A program made the translations under genes and the position numbers. From Bagarius yarrelli (taxonomy: Eukaryota > Chordata > Actinopteri > Siluriformes > Sisoridae): 64,000 nt of DNA. The stretch spans positions 1 through 64,000 of the forward strand of contig VCAZ01000340.1 in NCBI GenBank assembly GCA_005784505.1, given 5' to 3'. The notes below the pieces were generated by a model. The model saw only the letters and a program-made list of their open reading frames with translations, was not told the origin of the DNA and did no database searches. Below, piece after piece: positions 47,271 to 59,914 of this stretch. The first letter of the stretch is position 1, and every line of letters begins with the position of its first letter.

Positions 47271-48565
47271 AGAACCAAATGCAACAGGCTTCAGGGGCCA
47301 ACCCCTGCGGTAAAGACTCTCTCATAGGCCTTACCGATCCATTAGTCTATCCATACCTTACTGTTCTTTGGGTGTCACAGAATTAGGAAATAGGGAAAGA
47401 AGAAGTATTGCATTACTTTTTTATGTTAAATATAAAAATTTTCAAGGTTACATTTTAGGTTAAAAGAATAAAATAGACACTAAATTAAATAAATTATTAT
47501 TATAAAACATACACTATTCTGCACTATTTTAATGTTGTGGTGATATGTGAACAAAGTGCTTTATTAGAATTATTTGCCACTGACATGGCCAGACTCTTTC
47601 TTCCTGGCCATAATTTGCACTTTCACCTTTGAACTTCTTGGACTTTCCATCGCTTTAAATCCCGTAGTATTTCTACATTTCATTTACACTATCCATAACT
47701 ATACTATTTAAACATACTTCTTAAAAGTCAGGAAATACATACTTACATAAATGTAGTAAATACTTGAGCAGTATGCGATTTCAGATGAAGCTATTGTTGG
47801 TGTTGGTGTTTGTGTATGTGATGTTGTGGGTAATACGCTGCCTCTGCCTAAGCCAATCATAACCGAGTATGTGGTTCTCTTTCAGGAACTCGAGCTACAT
47901 CAAAACACCTTGGAACTGGGCTTTTATAACCTCTGACCTGAAGCATCCAGCCAATCAGAAAGCGTTATGTTGCAGGCAAGTGACTCCACTTCTGCAACAC
48001 AGTACAATCTATATCGAGAGGTTCCAGGAGGTTAAAAAAACAACCGGCAGCATCCCAGAGATATCTGCCCGACCCTTTCAGAACCCAGAAAGCCAGCTAC
48101 TTATACCACCAGGTACAGAAGTACAGAGCTGCTACTCGCACCCCATTAAAAATTGAGGTGACAAGACAGCACCAGCAAACGGGACTGTTGGGAAGAAAGA
48201 TGAGTTCTAGGACCATCACTCTCCCCAAGAAGGCAATCGGCAAAATGAGGAAAGAGCCTGGATCTCAGGGGACAAAACCCCCTGGGGAGGTAAAGACCAC
48301 ACATCTGCCCAAAAGTCTCCGGTATTCTCAAAGGAGCTAACTCTGCTACTACTGGTGCTTCAGGGTGCAGGATTTTTTGTGAGGTTCACCCCATGGAGGT
48401 ACGTCCAATCGGTCGAATTCACCCCCAGAGAAATAGTTAGTCAAAAATTTGCTTCAGGGCTAGGGATAGCTGGCCCAAGAGATACCAGAGGTCAGAGCAG
48501 AACAGCGGAACCCTTTTTCAGACTTTGTAGCAGCGTGTGAACTTCTGCCAAATGTGTCACAATAG
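47271..48565. other. Intergenic sequence, nothing firmly recognised
   Basis: The sequence is AT-rich to about 47,850, then more balanced to about 48,540, with short open frames but no domain I recognise. It could include remains of the upstream ERV-like element or the 5' side of the LINE that follows. Confidence 0.4.
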
Positions 48566-49205
48566 GTCTTGTGCATGATACAGAGCAGATACAACTCAAA
48601 AGACACCCCTCACATACACTCCTCACACAAACCCCTCACACACACTCTTCACACGCCATCAGGCTGCTCAACAGACAGAACTTCACTAACTCACACACAC
48701 ACACACACACAAAAACACACACTTGCACGCACACACACTCACTCAACACAAATCGATGTTTACAGTACCACATAAACAGGCAAAATAACATTTTGTTAAG
48801 CACGGACACTTTAAATGCTGTTTGCACAATAATCTGGCTGTTTTTCTTGCTGTTTACTTGCACATCTCTATAATTTAGTCAGCGCTATTGAATGTACTGT
48901 ACAGTGTTTAGTTCAGTATTGTCTGTTTTTGTACTGTCTGGTTTAATGTTTGTACTGTTTTTTTGCACTGCCTGTTTTGCACTGTTTGCACCAGGTTGCA
49001 CACAGACACTTTATCTTGCGAAGGACATAATTTATTCTCCAAGTCTTTGGCTCTGTGTTGTTCTATTATGTGGCTTATTGTTGTTTTTTTTGTAATTCTG
49101 TGTTGTTTTGTGTAGCACCATGGGGTCTGGAGAAACAATGTTTTATTTCGCTGTGTACTGCATCTGCTATATATGGTTGAAATGACAATAAAGCTTCTTG
49201 AACTT
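48566..49205 (+). mobile_element. 3' end of the jockey-superclade LINE (second copy)
   Basis: The segment parallels 34,060-34,500. A (CA)n tract (48,692-48,725) is followed by CACTCAACACAAA, TTTTGTTAAGC, GACACTTTAAATGCTG, then TTGCACTGCCTG and TTTGCACCAGGTTGCACAC. It ends with GAAATGACAATAAAGCTTCT near 49,180, a probable LINE 3' terminus with poly(A) signal. It is 5'-truncated. Confidence 0.85.
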
Positions 49206-49770
49206 AAGGCCTATCCGCATGTAACTAATGCTACTAAGGTCTAGAGAAAAGCTTTACACATGTCTAATGTATACCAGACAGACAGACAGATGTGTTACAT
49301 CATGTATGTACATCACTAATACACACAACGTGTGTTAACAGGGGTTAAAATTGTTACTTCACTACTCTGTTTTCTGTTCATCTGCATTTAGTTTTGTTTG
49401 ATAATTGTTAAACCAATGTTTATCAAAAATACACCAAAAAGGATCTGTAAGGAGGTTGTGGTTTCACCTGCCCCCCTTCTTTAACAACAAGTGGTTCAGT
49501 CCAGGCGGGCATACCTTCCGCATTGTTCTTTTAGTCTTTTTCTGCTCTCTCCTTAACGGAGGCCTGCTGTACTTTCCTTTCTTTTTTTTCCCGCTCTCTC
49601 TTAAAGGGAGTAGAGTGTACATGATTTGTGCGAGCTGTAGCTCTTATGACAAGCTGTCCAGATAATAAATATATTCTTAATGCAGACCCAATCTGGCGCT
49701 CTCCTGTCATTCTTCATAACATTATGACACAATGCAGACTACAGAAGCATACCGCTACACAAACACACAC
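49206..49770. other. Intergenic sequence, possible pseudogene intron
   Basis: No feature is recognised apart from a short (CAGA)n near 49,277. The part next to 49,770 would be the first intron of the perforin-like pseudogene on the minus strand. Confidence 0.4.
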
Positions 49771-49774
49771 ATAC

Positions 49775-50227
49775 GTGTAGTAGCTGCAGGAAAACTCATG
49801 GGTGATGTAGAAGAACTTGTCCTGCGAAGCGTGGGCCTCTGAAAAGGTGGCTAATTGAGAGTGTTTTCCTCCAACTGAGACACCATCGAGACGCGGCAGA
49901 CCCAGACCTACTTTCCAGCTCTGACTGGTGGATTTGGTGCTGTGCTTTGTCACGGAGCTGAGTGCTGATACTACGACTGCATTTGACCTAAACACGCCAG
50001 TCGGTGACAAAGAAGGGCAGTTTTTCCTTGAGCCCTAAGAGAGAGTTGTTGCAGCTTCCATACACGCGCATGTTTACTACAAACGCAACCATGGTGTCGA
50101 AGCCCTCGCCCACCAGGTTGTGACCCACAATAAAGGGTTATTTCTTAAACTCAGTAACTGGAGCCACATGACAGGACAAGGACACAGAGAATGACACAAA
50201 AAACAGGACAAAGCAGAACATCACCAT
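49775..50227 (-). pseudogene. perforin-like first coding exon, broken
   Basis: The minus strand shows the N-terminal part of a perforin (MACPF pore-forming effector of cytotoxic lymphocytes). An acceptor CAG is followed by ATG at 50,227 and a hydrophobic signal-peptide-like stretch. VGHNLVGEGFDTMVAF (about 50,130-50,080) and KLPFFVTDWRV (about 50,025-49,995) follow. In another frame come SQSWKVGLGLPRLDGVSVGG (about 49,930-49,870) and HASQDKFFYITHEF (about 49,833-49,792). GTATGT at 49,769-49,774 looks like a donor. Breaks are an in-frame stop at 50,138-50,140, and a frameshift between about 50,005 and 49,985 with a stop after TDWRV. The MACPF core and C-terminal domains are not found nearby. 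Splice-like borders suggest a genomic rather than retrocopied pseudogene. An intact paralogue elsewhere is expected. Confidence 0.75.
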
Positions 50228-50485
50228 CTGTATGAAAAGCAGACGGGGAGATGTACATAGATGAGTAAGAACTATGTATTATGGTGTGTATGGCATTGTG
50301 TGTTAGATGGTGTGTGTGTGTGTGTGACTGTGTGTAACAGTGTGTGAGACTGTAATCGTGTGTTACTTTGTAGAAAATAATCTGTACCATAAATAAAATT
50401 GTAATAAAATCTGATAATAAACTGTTCTGTTTTAGTAATTTTGAGGCTAAACTTTCAGATTTATTCAGGCTTCAGGTGGCGGTAA
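50228..50485. other. Spacer with a short GT/TG repeat
   Basis: GTGTGTGTGTGTGTGTGACTG lies near 50,310. On the minus side this would be upstream of the perforin-like exon. Nothing else is recognised. Confidence 0.5.
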
Positions 50486-50487
50486 AG

Positions 50488-50545
50488 ACTGATTCTGATT
50501 CTGACTCAGATTCTGATTTTGACTCCGACTCAGATTTTCACAGTA
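50488..50545. repeat. Left remnant of the GATTCTGACT-type minisatellite
   Basis: GATTCTGATTCTGACTCAGA and a following TTCTGATTTTGACTCCGACT match the unit of the arrays at 54,058-55,170 and 59,915-60,690. It lies immediately left of an L2-type LINE. Confidence 0.75.
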
Positions 50546-50549
50546 AGCG

Positions 50550-53500
50550 AGCTCAAGAGCACAGTGAGCAACAAACTAAACAGGACAAATAAAATAACAA
50601 CTTGCGGTACGTAAAATGGCGAACTTTCAGCTTGTTCAGCGTGTAGAGTGCAGGATGTTTAGAGAGTCTTCTTCCGTCATTAGCGATAATTTTATTTGCG
50701 ATAGGTGTTCGCTAGTTAGCACTTTGACGAAGAAGATCCTCGCTTTACAGGAGCGCATCCAGACTTTAGAGAGGGTTAGCGAGAAAGTAAAGCAAAGTAA
50801 TTAGCACTCCTGTAGCGGCAAGTCTGGATGCTACAGGCATAGTTAGCCAGCCCCTGACTCCGGCGTTAGAGCCTCACAGCGGGGCGAATGGGTGACGACT
50901 CGACGGCATAAATCGCTCAGCCAAAGCTATGGCTAAGGCTAAAGCTAAGGCTAGCCCACCAAAGCTGCCCACACTGCGCTTTCACGTGCCCAATAGATTT
51001 GCTCTCCTCAGTGAAGAACTCAATGAGAAAACTGAAGGTACTCTGGTTATTGGAGACTCTATAGTGAGGCACGTGAAATTAGCTAGGCCTCTAGGGGTAG
51101 TTTGTTGGATAAATCCCAGAAGCCAGAGCACCGGACATAGCAATTAATTCTTAGGGCTGTAGGCCAGCATAGGTTTTTGAAGATAGTTTGTTCATGCTGG
51201 TGCTAACGATATACACCTTCGACAGTCAGAAACTTCGAACTCATTTCATAGAGTGTTTTAAAAACTAGCGAAGGCGATGTCTGATGTCGTAATATGCTCT
51301 GGCCCTATTCCAATGTGACGTGGTGACATAGCTTACAGCAGGTTGTGGTCACTGAACTGCTGGATGTGCAGGGGTGTGCTTCAAAAACAATGTGGGCTAC
51401 ACTGATAATTGGAGAACTTTTGGGCAAAGCTGGCCTGTTATGACTTGATGGTGTCCATCCATCCCACTCGGGAAGAAGCCGCTCTCCTTTCTTGTAAAAT
51501 AGCTCAAAATAGGACTACTTAATCCTTGACTTCCCAGAGCCCACGCCAAGCAGCAGACCAACTGGCTAATCCGCCGACCGTCATCACTCAGGGTATATAA
51601 CATTAAGACTGTGTCTGTTCCCCGAGCTAAACAAAATAAATACAGAAAAACCCCAAAAGTTTGCTTCAGTAATTTAATTAATATAGATATCCGTAATTCA
51701 GAACATACTGAACACACAGCCTGCACCTCTCAGCTGAAGCTAGGATTGTTAAACATTAGATCCCTTTCTTCTAAAGCACTTATGGTTAATGAAATGATCA
51801 CGGATCAGGATTTTGACATTCTGTGTCAAAAAACTATCGTACAAAAACATGGGACAAAATTTTAATTCAGCTCTCTCTTTAATTACCTCTCTACAGTAAC
51901 CTTACATCAAATAATAAGCAAGTCAGTTGATTTCTTTAGTTCTTATTTACAGACCCCCGGTCCGTACTCCGAATTTCTTAGTAAATTTGCAGATTTCCTG
52001 TCTAACCAGGTTGACTCTGTTGATAAAACGTTAATTGCTGGAGACTTTAATATTCATTTTTGAAAACTCAGACGACCCGCTGAGAACAGCATTTATGTCT
52101 TTACTCGACTCAGTGGGAGTAAATCAGTGTGTAATAGGGACTCTCTCATAAAGCAGGTCACACATTAGATTTATATTATCTTATAAGTATAAGTAATATA
52201 GTAACAACCTCCTCAGTGCGAAATTATTTCTGATCACCATCTTATATCATTTAAAATGCGTCATACTAATAATGCACATGTAGCGCCGCGCTAACCGCTT
52301 TAAACATACACTTACATTCAACTTTTGCTCAGAGCTTTATTAGTTATCTTCCAGAATTGTCTTCTGTCATTGGATCGCCGTCTGATCCAACAGAACTTGA
52401 GCAGGCGACTGAATATATAGATGCCGCATTCCGCTCTACATTAGATAACGTGGCTCCAGTTTAAAAGAAAAATAATTAAAGATAAGAAACTCGCTCCATG
52501 GTATAATGAACCACACACGCTCTTTAAAAACAGAGCGCCCGTAAACTAGAACGTACATGGCGCGCCGAACTAGATTGTTGGTTTTCCAGGCAGCATGGAA
52601 AGAGGAAATTCTAGCTTATAAAAAAGCTCTTAGTTGGAACTAGATCAACGTATCTTTCTAACCTTATTGAAATAATAAAATAATCCTAGATTTCTATTTG
52701 ACAAAAGGAACCGTCGCAAAATTAACTAGGAATAAGACGACCTCCGTTCATGGCTGTGTCTCGTTGCTTATATACTCGACCTCAGTGCGGCTTTCGACAC
52801 CATAGATCACGATATTCTTCTTCACAGATTAGAAAAATCAGTAGGAATTAAAGGAACGGCTCTTGCGTGGCTCAGGTCCTATTTAAAACCGATCGCTACC
52901 AGTTTGTAGATTTAAATGGTGATTATTCTGCGTGCTCCCTTGTAAAGTATGGTGTTTCCACAGGGCTCAGTTTTAGGCCCACTTCTTTTCTCTCTTTACA
53001 TGCTGCCTCTGGGAAACATAATTCGTAAGCATGATATCAGTTTCCACTGTTACGCTGATGACACACAGTTATACGTCTCATCAAGGCCTGATGCTAAAGG
53101 CCAGTTTAATAAAATTGAGCAATGTGTGAAGGAAGTAAGAGATTGGATGTTATGCAGTTTCCTCTTGCTTAACGCTGACAAGACGGAGTTCTGGTTCTAG
53201 ACCACAGGTAGCTAAAAGTAAGCTTCCTGATCACACCTTAACCCTAGACAGTCTTTCTGTTTCACCGAGTGCAACAGTAAAAGATCTGGGTGTGATTTTA
53301 GACTCCAATCTCTCATTTGAAGCCCCATGTCGATAATATTAGCAGGATAGCGTTCTATCATCTCAGAAATATCGCTAAAATAAGAAAATATCCTGTCACT
53401 TAATGATGCAGAAAAATGAGTTCATGCTTTATCACATCCAGGCTGGACTACTGTAACGCTTTAAACTGTCTGGATGTTCAACTAGGTGAGTTAATAAACT

Positions 53501-54056
53501 TCAGTTAGTCCAAGAACACAGCAGCGAGAGTCCTTATATAAAGATATGAGCACATCACGCCGGTCTTATCCACTGCATTGGCTCCCAGTGAGACAACCGC
53601 ATTGATTTTTAAATACTACTTTTAAATACCTAAGTGAACTTCTAGTGTCTTACGTTCCACCACGCCTACTTCGATCAAAGGATGGAGGCTTGCCTGTCAG
53701 TACCGCGCATTATAAACTCTACAGCAGGGGGCGGAGCCTTTTTCTTACAGAGCCCCAATGCTATGGAATAAGCCTCCCTATGAATGTTCGGGAATCAGAC
53801 ACAGTCTCAGTGTTTAAGTCCAGGTTATTAAACTTATTTATTTAATCAAGCATTTTGTATTGATTTCCCCTTAGATAAAGGAGCAGATCTGGGGGACTGA
53901 TGGGTTTTTGAGTTATTATGGGATGTTAGATGTCTTCCCCTCTCTTATTGATCACGGTGTTGATGATGAGAGCGGCTGGTTGCTTAACATATCAGGGAGC
54001 CCTCATGTCTGTGTTTCCCTCTGGTTCTCCTTTAGTTATGCTGACCTAGTTAGTCT
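50550..54056 (+). mobile_element. L2-type LINE, plus strand, decayed (copy B)
   Basis: ORF1 starts at 50,616 with a zinc-binding and coiled-coil-like part (CDRCSLVSTLTKKILALQER) ending at 50,804. It is followed by an esterase-like motif TLVIGDSIVRHVKLARP at about 51,038 and more ORF1 to about 51,520. ORF2 has endonuclease at about 51,720-52,100 (LGLLNIRSLSSKALMVNEMI at about 51,740; KTLIAGDFNIHF at about 52,028). A linker runs to about 52,700. RT follows (LDLSAAFDTIDHDIL-like at about 52,775; QGSVLGPLLFSLYMLPLGN at about 52,960; HCYADDTQLYVSS at about 53,046). The C-terminal part is at about 53,620-53,850 and the 3' UTR runs to about 54,056. Many frameshifts. Same family as the minus-strand copy at 39,060-44,910. 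Confidence 0.88.
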
Positions 54057-55170
54057 CTAAATCTGATTCTGACTTTGATTCTGACTCTGATTCTGACTGA
54101 CTCTGATTCTGGTTTTGACTCTGAGTCTGATTCAGGTTTTGGCTGACTGACTCTGGGTATGACTTTGATTCTGACTATGATAATGACTGACACTGATTGT
54201 GGTTTTGACTCTGATTCTGGTTTCGACTCTGATTCTAATTTTTAATGACTGATTCTGGTTTTGATTATGATTCTAGTTTTGACTTTGATTCTGACTGTCT
54301 CTGATTCTGACTTTGATTCTGATTTTGGTTTGGACTTACTGATTCAGGTTTCGACTCCGATTCTGGTTTTGACTTTGATACTGACTGATTTTGGTTTTAA
54401 CCGTCTCTGATCCTGGTTATGATTCTGACTTCTGATTCTGGTTTTGACTGACTTTGATTCTGACTCTGATTCTGGTTTCGACTGACTGATTTTGGTTTTG
54501 AATGACTGATTTTGACCCTGATTCTGACTGCTTTTTAGTCTGGTTTTGACTCTGACTCTGATTCTGGTTTTGATTCTGATTTTGACTAAATGATTTTGGC
54601 TTTAATTCTGGTTTTGACTCTGATTTTGGGTTTTAATTTTGATTCCGACTGATTTTGGTTTTAACTCGGATTTTGACTCAGATTCTGGATTTGACTGACT
54701 GATTCTTGTTTTGACTGACTGATTCAGGTTTTGGCTGACTGACCCTGATTCTGAATCTGATTAGTGTTGATTCCTATTCTGGTTTATACTTTAATCTGAT
54801 TTTGATTCCTGATAGTGGTTTTGATTCTGATTCTGACTTTGATTATGGTATCGACTGTTTCTGATTTTGACTGGTTTTGATTCTAAATCTTACTCTGGTT
54901 TTGACTCTGGTTCTGGTTTTTACTTAGATTCTGGCTCAGATTCAGATTCTGATTCTGATTTTGACTCTGATTTTGACTTTGATTCTGGTTTTGACTCTGA
55001 TTCTGGTTTGACTCTGATTCTGACTGACTCTAATTCTGGTTTTGACTCTGATTCTATTGTTGACTCTGGTTTTGGTGTTGACTCTGATTTTAAATAACTG
55101 ATTTTAGTTTTGACTGACTGGTTCCGGTTTTGACTGGTTTTGACTCTGATTGTGATTATTGTTTTGACTT
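54057..55170. repeat. GATTCTGACTTTG-type minisatellite, middle block
   Basis: Degenerate GAYTCTGGTTTTGACTCT- and CTGACTGACTGATTCTGG-like units of 6-18 bp cover about 1.1 kb. The block lies exactly between two L2-type LINE copies. An Asp-Ser repeat frame at 54,867-55,097 is an artefact. Confidence 0.9.
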
Positions 55171-58100
55171 TGGCAGTGCTGCTGAGCGGTTTGCTAGTAT
55201 AGATTCACTAAGATTCGTTTTGTTTAATCCTTATATTATCTTTACTCCCTGAAGACCAGAAACACCTGGGTTCTGGCCCCACCAGCAATCCGGCAAGTCA
55301 CCCACTGTTGGGTCCTTGAGCAAGACCCTTAACTCTTCCTGCTCCAGGGGGCGCTGTATCATAGCTGACCCTGCGCTCTGACCCCCAACTTACTAAGATG
55401 GGATATGCGAAAAATGCATTTCATTGGCTCTGTACACGTACCTTCCACAATGACAATGAGGTTGAATATTTATTTTATTTTATTTATTTAATTTTAATCC
55501 ATGTGTGTAGCGTGTTAGCATCGTTCGCCCGTTTGTTTGCATTTCCAGTCGCATTTCTGTTCTACTGTTTTCTTTTTTTCCAAGTGCATCAATAACAGCG
55601 GTACCTTGGAATCACTCATTATTTACGGTAAATAATGGCTTTGTCTGCACCACCTGCCATATGTAGTTTATCTCTCTCTGTCGGCAGTGAGGGCTTTACA
55701 TGCGATAAATGTAGAGAAAAGTCAGTCTGACAGAGAAGGTTTTAGAATTAGAGACACGCACCCAAATTTTAATTGAGGACGGTAAGAATGTGAAGGCTGT
55801 AGATTTGGTTTCAGATGCAACTAGCTCAGGGCAACTGGGTGACTGTGAGACGGCATAGCCGCGGGTCAAAACACCGCTCTTCAGTTCCATCTAAAACATT
55901 AAACAGGTTCTCCCCCCACTCAGTGACGCACTCACTTAGAAACCTGATGAAAGAGCTCTAGTTATTGGTGATTCTATTGTATGGAACGTAAAAATAGAGA
56001 CTCCAGCTACCATAGTCCAATGTTTACCGGGAGCCAGAGTGCCTGACATCTTGGCAAATTTAAAAGTGTTGGCTAATGCCAAGCGTAAATTTATTAAGAT
56101 TGTTATTCATGCCGTCGCTAATGATGTTCGACTTCGCCAGTTGGAGATCACCAAAAATAATTTTGAAGAGGTGTAAATTCGATGTGAGTACGATGTCAAA
56201 CACAGTAATCTGCTCTGGTCCCCTCCCTGCTTACCGTGGTGACCAGATACATAGCAGATCGTCATCACTTAATAGCTGGATGGTGCCCGCGAAATAACAT
56301 AGTTTTTATAGACAATTGGAGGAGTTTTTGGGGCAGACCTGACCTGATTAAAAGAGATGGTATTCATTCCTCCTGGGGTGGTGCCGCTCTTCTCTCTAGA
56401 AATTTGGCAAATAGTCTTAGAGTTGGCACTTGACTAACTGGATCCCAGGTCAGGAAGCAGACAGTCTGGCTAAACAGTCCATCTGCTTGCCGTCTCACCT
56501 CACATTCCGCACAGAATTCAGTTAATGTACAGCACATAGAGACTCTCAGAAGAGAAAGACTCTCACACTATAGAGACTGTGTCTGTTCCCTGAACTAGAA
56601 AATACAATAAGCGTCCGAATCAGCTTAATCGAAACAATTTAATCGATGTTCGACAAATAAAAAATTTATGCAACACAGAGAAACAAACGATAAAGTTTGG
56701 TTTACTAAATATCAGGTCCCTTTCTGCGAAAGCGCTTTTTATAAACAATATGATCACTAGTTCTAATCTAGATGTGCTCTGTTTGACAGAAACCTGCCTA
56801 AAAGCAGATGATTATGTTATTTTAAATGAGTCTACACCCCAAAATTACTGCTATAAACATGAGCCGCGTCCGAAAGGTAAAGGCGGAAGTGGTTTCATCA
56901 ATTTATAATAATATTTTCAGTGTTTCTCAGAGAGCAGGTTTTAGGTATAAATAATTTGGAGTAATGGTGCTTCATATAACATTACCCAGAGAAATAGATG
57001 TTAATAATAAATCTCCTGTAATGTTTGTACTGGCTACTGTATACAGGCCACCATACAGACTTTATCAAAGAATTTGGTGATTTTCTAACAGAGGTAGTGC
57101 TGCTGTAGATAAAGTCTTAATTGCTGGTGATTTTAATATCCATATCGAAAATGACAAAAATGCTCTGGGATCAGCGTTTCTAGATATCCTGAACTCTAAC
57201 TTGGAGTTAGACAACACGTTTCAGGTCCTACTCATAAAAAAAAATCATACTCTAGATTTAATACTCTCACATGGAATTGATGCTAATGACGTTGAAATTC
57301 TGCAACAAAGCAATGATATTTCGGATCATTTTCTTATCCTGTGCAAACTTAATATAGCTAAAACTGTAAATTCTAAAACATGTTACAAGTATATAAGAAA
57401 CAATACTTCTACCACAAAAGACTGTTTTGTAAGTAATCTTCTGGATTTATCCCAATTCTCCAGCATATCCAATATCTCAGAAAAACTCGATGATGTAACT
57501 GAAAATATGGAGACTGTCTTTTCTAGTACTTTAAATACAGTTGCTCCGTTACGCTTAAGAAAGATAACGGAAAATAGTTTGTCACTGTGGTATAATGATC
57601 ACACACTCGCCTTACTTAAAGAGAGCAGCCCGAAAAGTGGAGCGCAGCTGGAGAAAAACTAAACTAGAGGTATTACGTATTGCATGGTGGGATAGTAACC
57701 TGTCCTACAGAAATGCATTAAAAAACTGCAGATAGATCTGATTACTTTTCATCTCTTCTAGAAGAGAACAAACACAACCCCAGGTATTTATTCAATACAG
57801 CGGCTAAATTAACTAATAACAAAGCATCAACAGGTGTCGACATTTCCCATCAGCACAGCAGTGATGAATTTATGAATGACTTTAATTCTAAGATCGATAC
57901 TATTAGAGATAAAATTGTGAACATGCAACAAACAGCTGCAGTAACGCTTCAGATAGGAAGAACTTTATAAACTTATTAAATAATCTAAACCAACAACATG
58001 TATGTTAGACCCGATTTCGTCTAAGCTCCTAAAAGAGGTAATTCCTGAAGTCATAGGTCCGCTTCTAAATATAATTAATTCATCGTTGTCATTAGGATAC

Positions 58101-59912
58101 GTTCCCAAAACATGTAAACTAGCTGTTATTAAGCCGCTCATTAAAAAAACCACAACTTGATCCTAAAAGATCAAGTTAATTACAGACTGGTCTCAAACCT
58201 CCCGTTTCTGTATAAGGTACTTGAAAAGGTTGTATCTTTACAAACTAAATTTTTTTCTTAGAGAAAATAATATTTATGAAGATTTCCAGTCAGGATTTAG
58301 ATCCTGTCCCAGTACTGAGACTGCTCTAATGAAAGTTACAAATGACCTGCTGCTATCAGCTGATAATGGTTGTCTCTCCCTATTAGTGCTACTGGACCTC
58401 AGTGCTGCTTTTGACACTGTCCACCACAACATTCTTTTAAATAGATTAGAAAGCCTTGTTGGCATCAGTGGAAGTGCGTTAGCATGGTTTAAATCCAACT
58501 TATCTGACCGCCAACAATTTGTAGCCGTGAACGAAGAGGTATCATATCGCAAGTAATGTATGGAGTACCCCAAGGCTCAGTTCTAGGACCGTTACTATTT
58601 ACACTTTACATGTTACCCTTAGGGGAAATTATTGGGAAAAATGGTGTTAGCTTTCACTGCGATGCTGATGACACTCAGCTATATATTTCTTCGCAACCCA
58701 GCGAAACTTACCAATTTAAAAAACTAACTGAATGTAAAGCTGATATAAAAAACTGGATGAGAAATAATTTCTTACTGCTGAATCCTGTAAAAACAGAGGT
58801 GTTAATTATCGGACATAAAGTCTCTGCCTGTAATAATCTATATCACTGTCTAACACTTGATGGCGCTCTGTCAACCCTTCATGGTTAGTTAGAAACTCAG
58901 GTGTGCTTTTGGTCAGTAATTTTTCCTTTCAGAGCTTCAGATTTCTCACATTAGTAAAAACTGCATTTTATCATCTTATAATTGTATCTAAACTACGACC
59001 TGTGCCCTCGAGGGTCCAAATGCAGAAAATTTTTAGTTCATGTGTTTATGACCTGAAGATTAGACTATTGTACCGCTTTACTGGTCTGGTTGTTCAAACT
59101 CCAGCTGGTCCAATACGCAGCAGCGAGAGTTCTTACTAGAACCCGAGAGTCTGATTAGATTAGTCCGGTTCTGTCCACACTGCACTGACTCCCTATTAAA
59201 TATCCACTAGATGATCAAATCCTGTTCATCACTTCTAAAGTCCTGAATGGTTTAGTACCTCAGTACCTGAGTGACTCTTATCCTATTCTTACCTTGCACT
59301 GTTCGGGAGGCAGAAACACACACTGTCAGTTTAACACTAGATTAAAAACACATCTCTTTAACCTGGACTACACATAATACACACATTTTTATTATTTTAA
59401 TCGGTTAAAGGATTGTCAGGCTGCAATAATCGGGTCAACCGGAACCGGGAAACATCACCAATAACACAATGTATTTGTTTATCACAAGTCGAATGGCAAA
59501 ACCATCTACGCTAACATATGTCTGTTCTTTGTTATTCCAAGCTCACCGTCACTTGGAGACAATAAGGCAGTTTCTCTTGTCTTCTAAGCGGCCATCCGGA
59601 CAAGACCACAGAAACTTTGCTGCAGCAGCACCGGTAAACCTACTGGTTTATCTAGTCAGAGGAGAACTGACCCCCCGACTGAGCCTGGTTTTCCCCCATA
59701 TTTTTTCTCCATTTTGTCACCGATGGAGTTTTGGTTCCTTGCTTGCCGTCGCCTCTAGCTTACTTAATTGGGGACTCTAAATTTATGGATAATCAATCAA
59801 ATGGACTGTTTTAATGAGTGTTTAATATTGTTGTTTCTGAGGTATTTCTGTAAAGCTGCTTTGAAACAATCCTGATTTTTAGAAGCGTTAAATAAATAAA
59901 GGGGACTTGACT
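55171..59912 (+). mobile_element. L2-type LINE, plus strand, decayed (copy C, second family)
   Basis: The 5' part is at about 55,171-55,630. ORF1 has a Cys-rich start (EGFTCDKCREK near 55,690), then an esterase-like region: VIGDSIVWNVKIETPATIV at about 55,960, VANDVRLRQLEI at about 56,115, and DLIKRDGIHSSWGGAALLSR at about 56,341, ending at 56,430. ORF2 has endonuclease at about 56,690-57,350 (VLCLTETCLKADDYV-like at about 56,775; VLIAGDFNIHIEND at about 57,116). The linker is at 57,201-57,662. RT follows (QSGFRSCPSTETALMKV at about 58,288; LLDLSAAFDTVHHNILLNRL at about 58,389; QGSVLGPLLFTLYMLPLG at about 58,571; CDADDTQLYISS at about 58,658). The tail is at about 59,100-59,380 and the 3' UTR ends TAAATAAATAAAGGGGACTT near 59,900. 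Better preserved than copy B, but frames are still broken. Confidence 0.9.
55240..55445 (+). mobile_element. Short dispersed repeat (SINE/MITE-like)
   Basis: CCTTGAGCAAGACCCTTAAC near 55,313, then CTCCAGGGGGCGCTGTATCA, then CTGACCCTGCGCTCTGACCC, then GGGATATGCGAAAAATGCAT and TTTCATTGGCTCTGTACACG. The ending is ATGACAATGAGGTTGAATAT, with T- and A-rich flanks. This module is widespread in otophysan fishes. It lies in the 5' UTR region of LINE copy C. Confidence 0.65.
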
Positions 59913-59914
59913 TG

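Noticed and set aside
49775..50227. Functional perforin gene
   Set aside because: An in-frame stop and a frameshift lie in the first coding exon, and no later exons were found in the neighbouring sequence.
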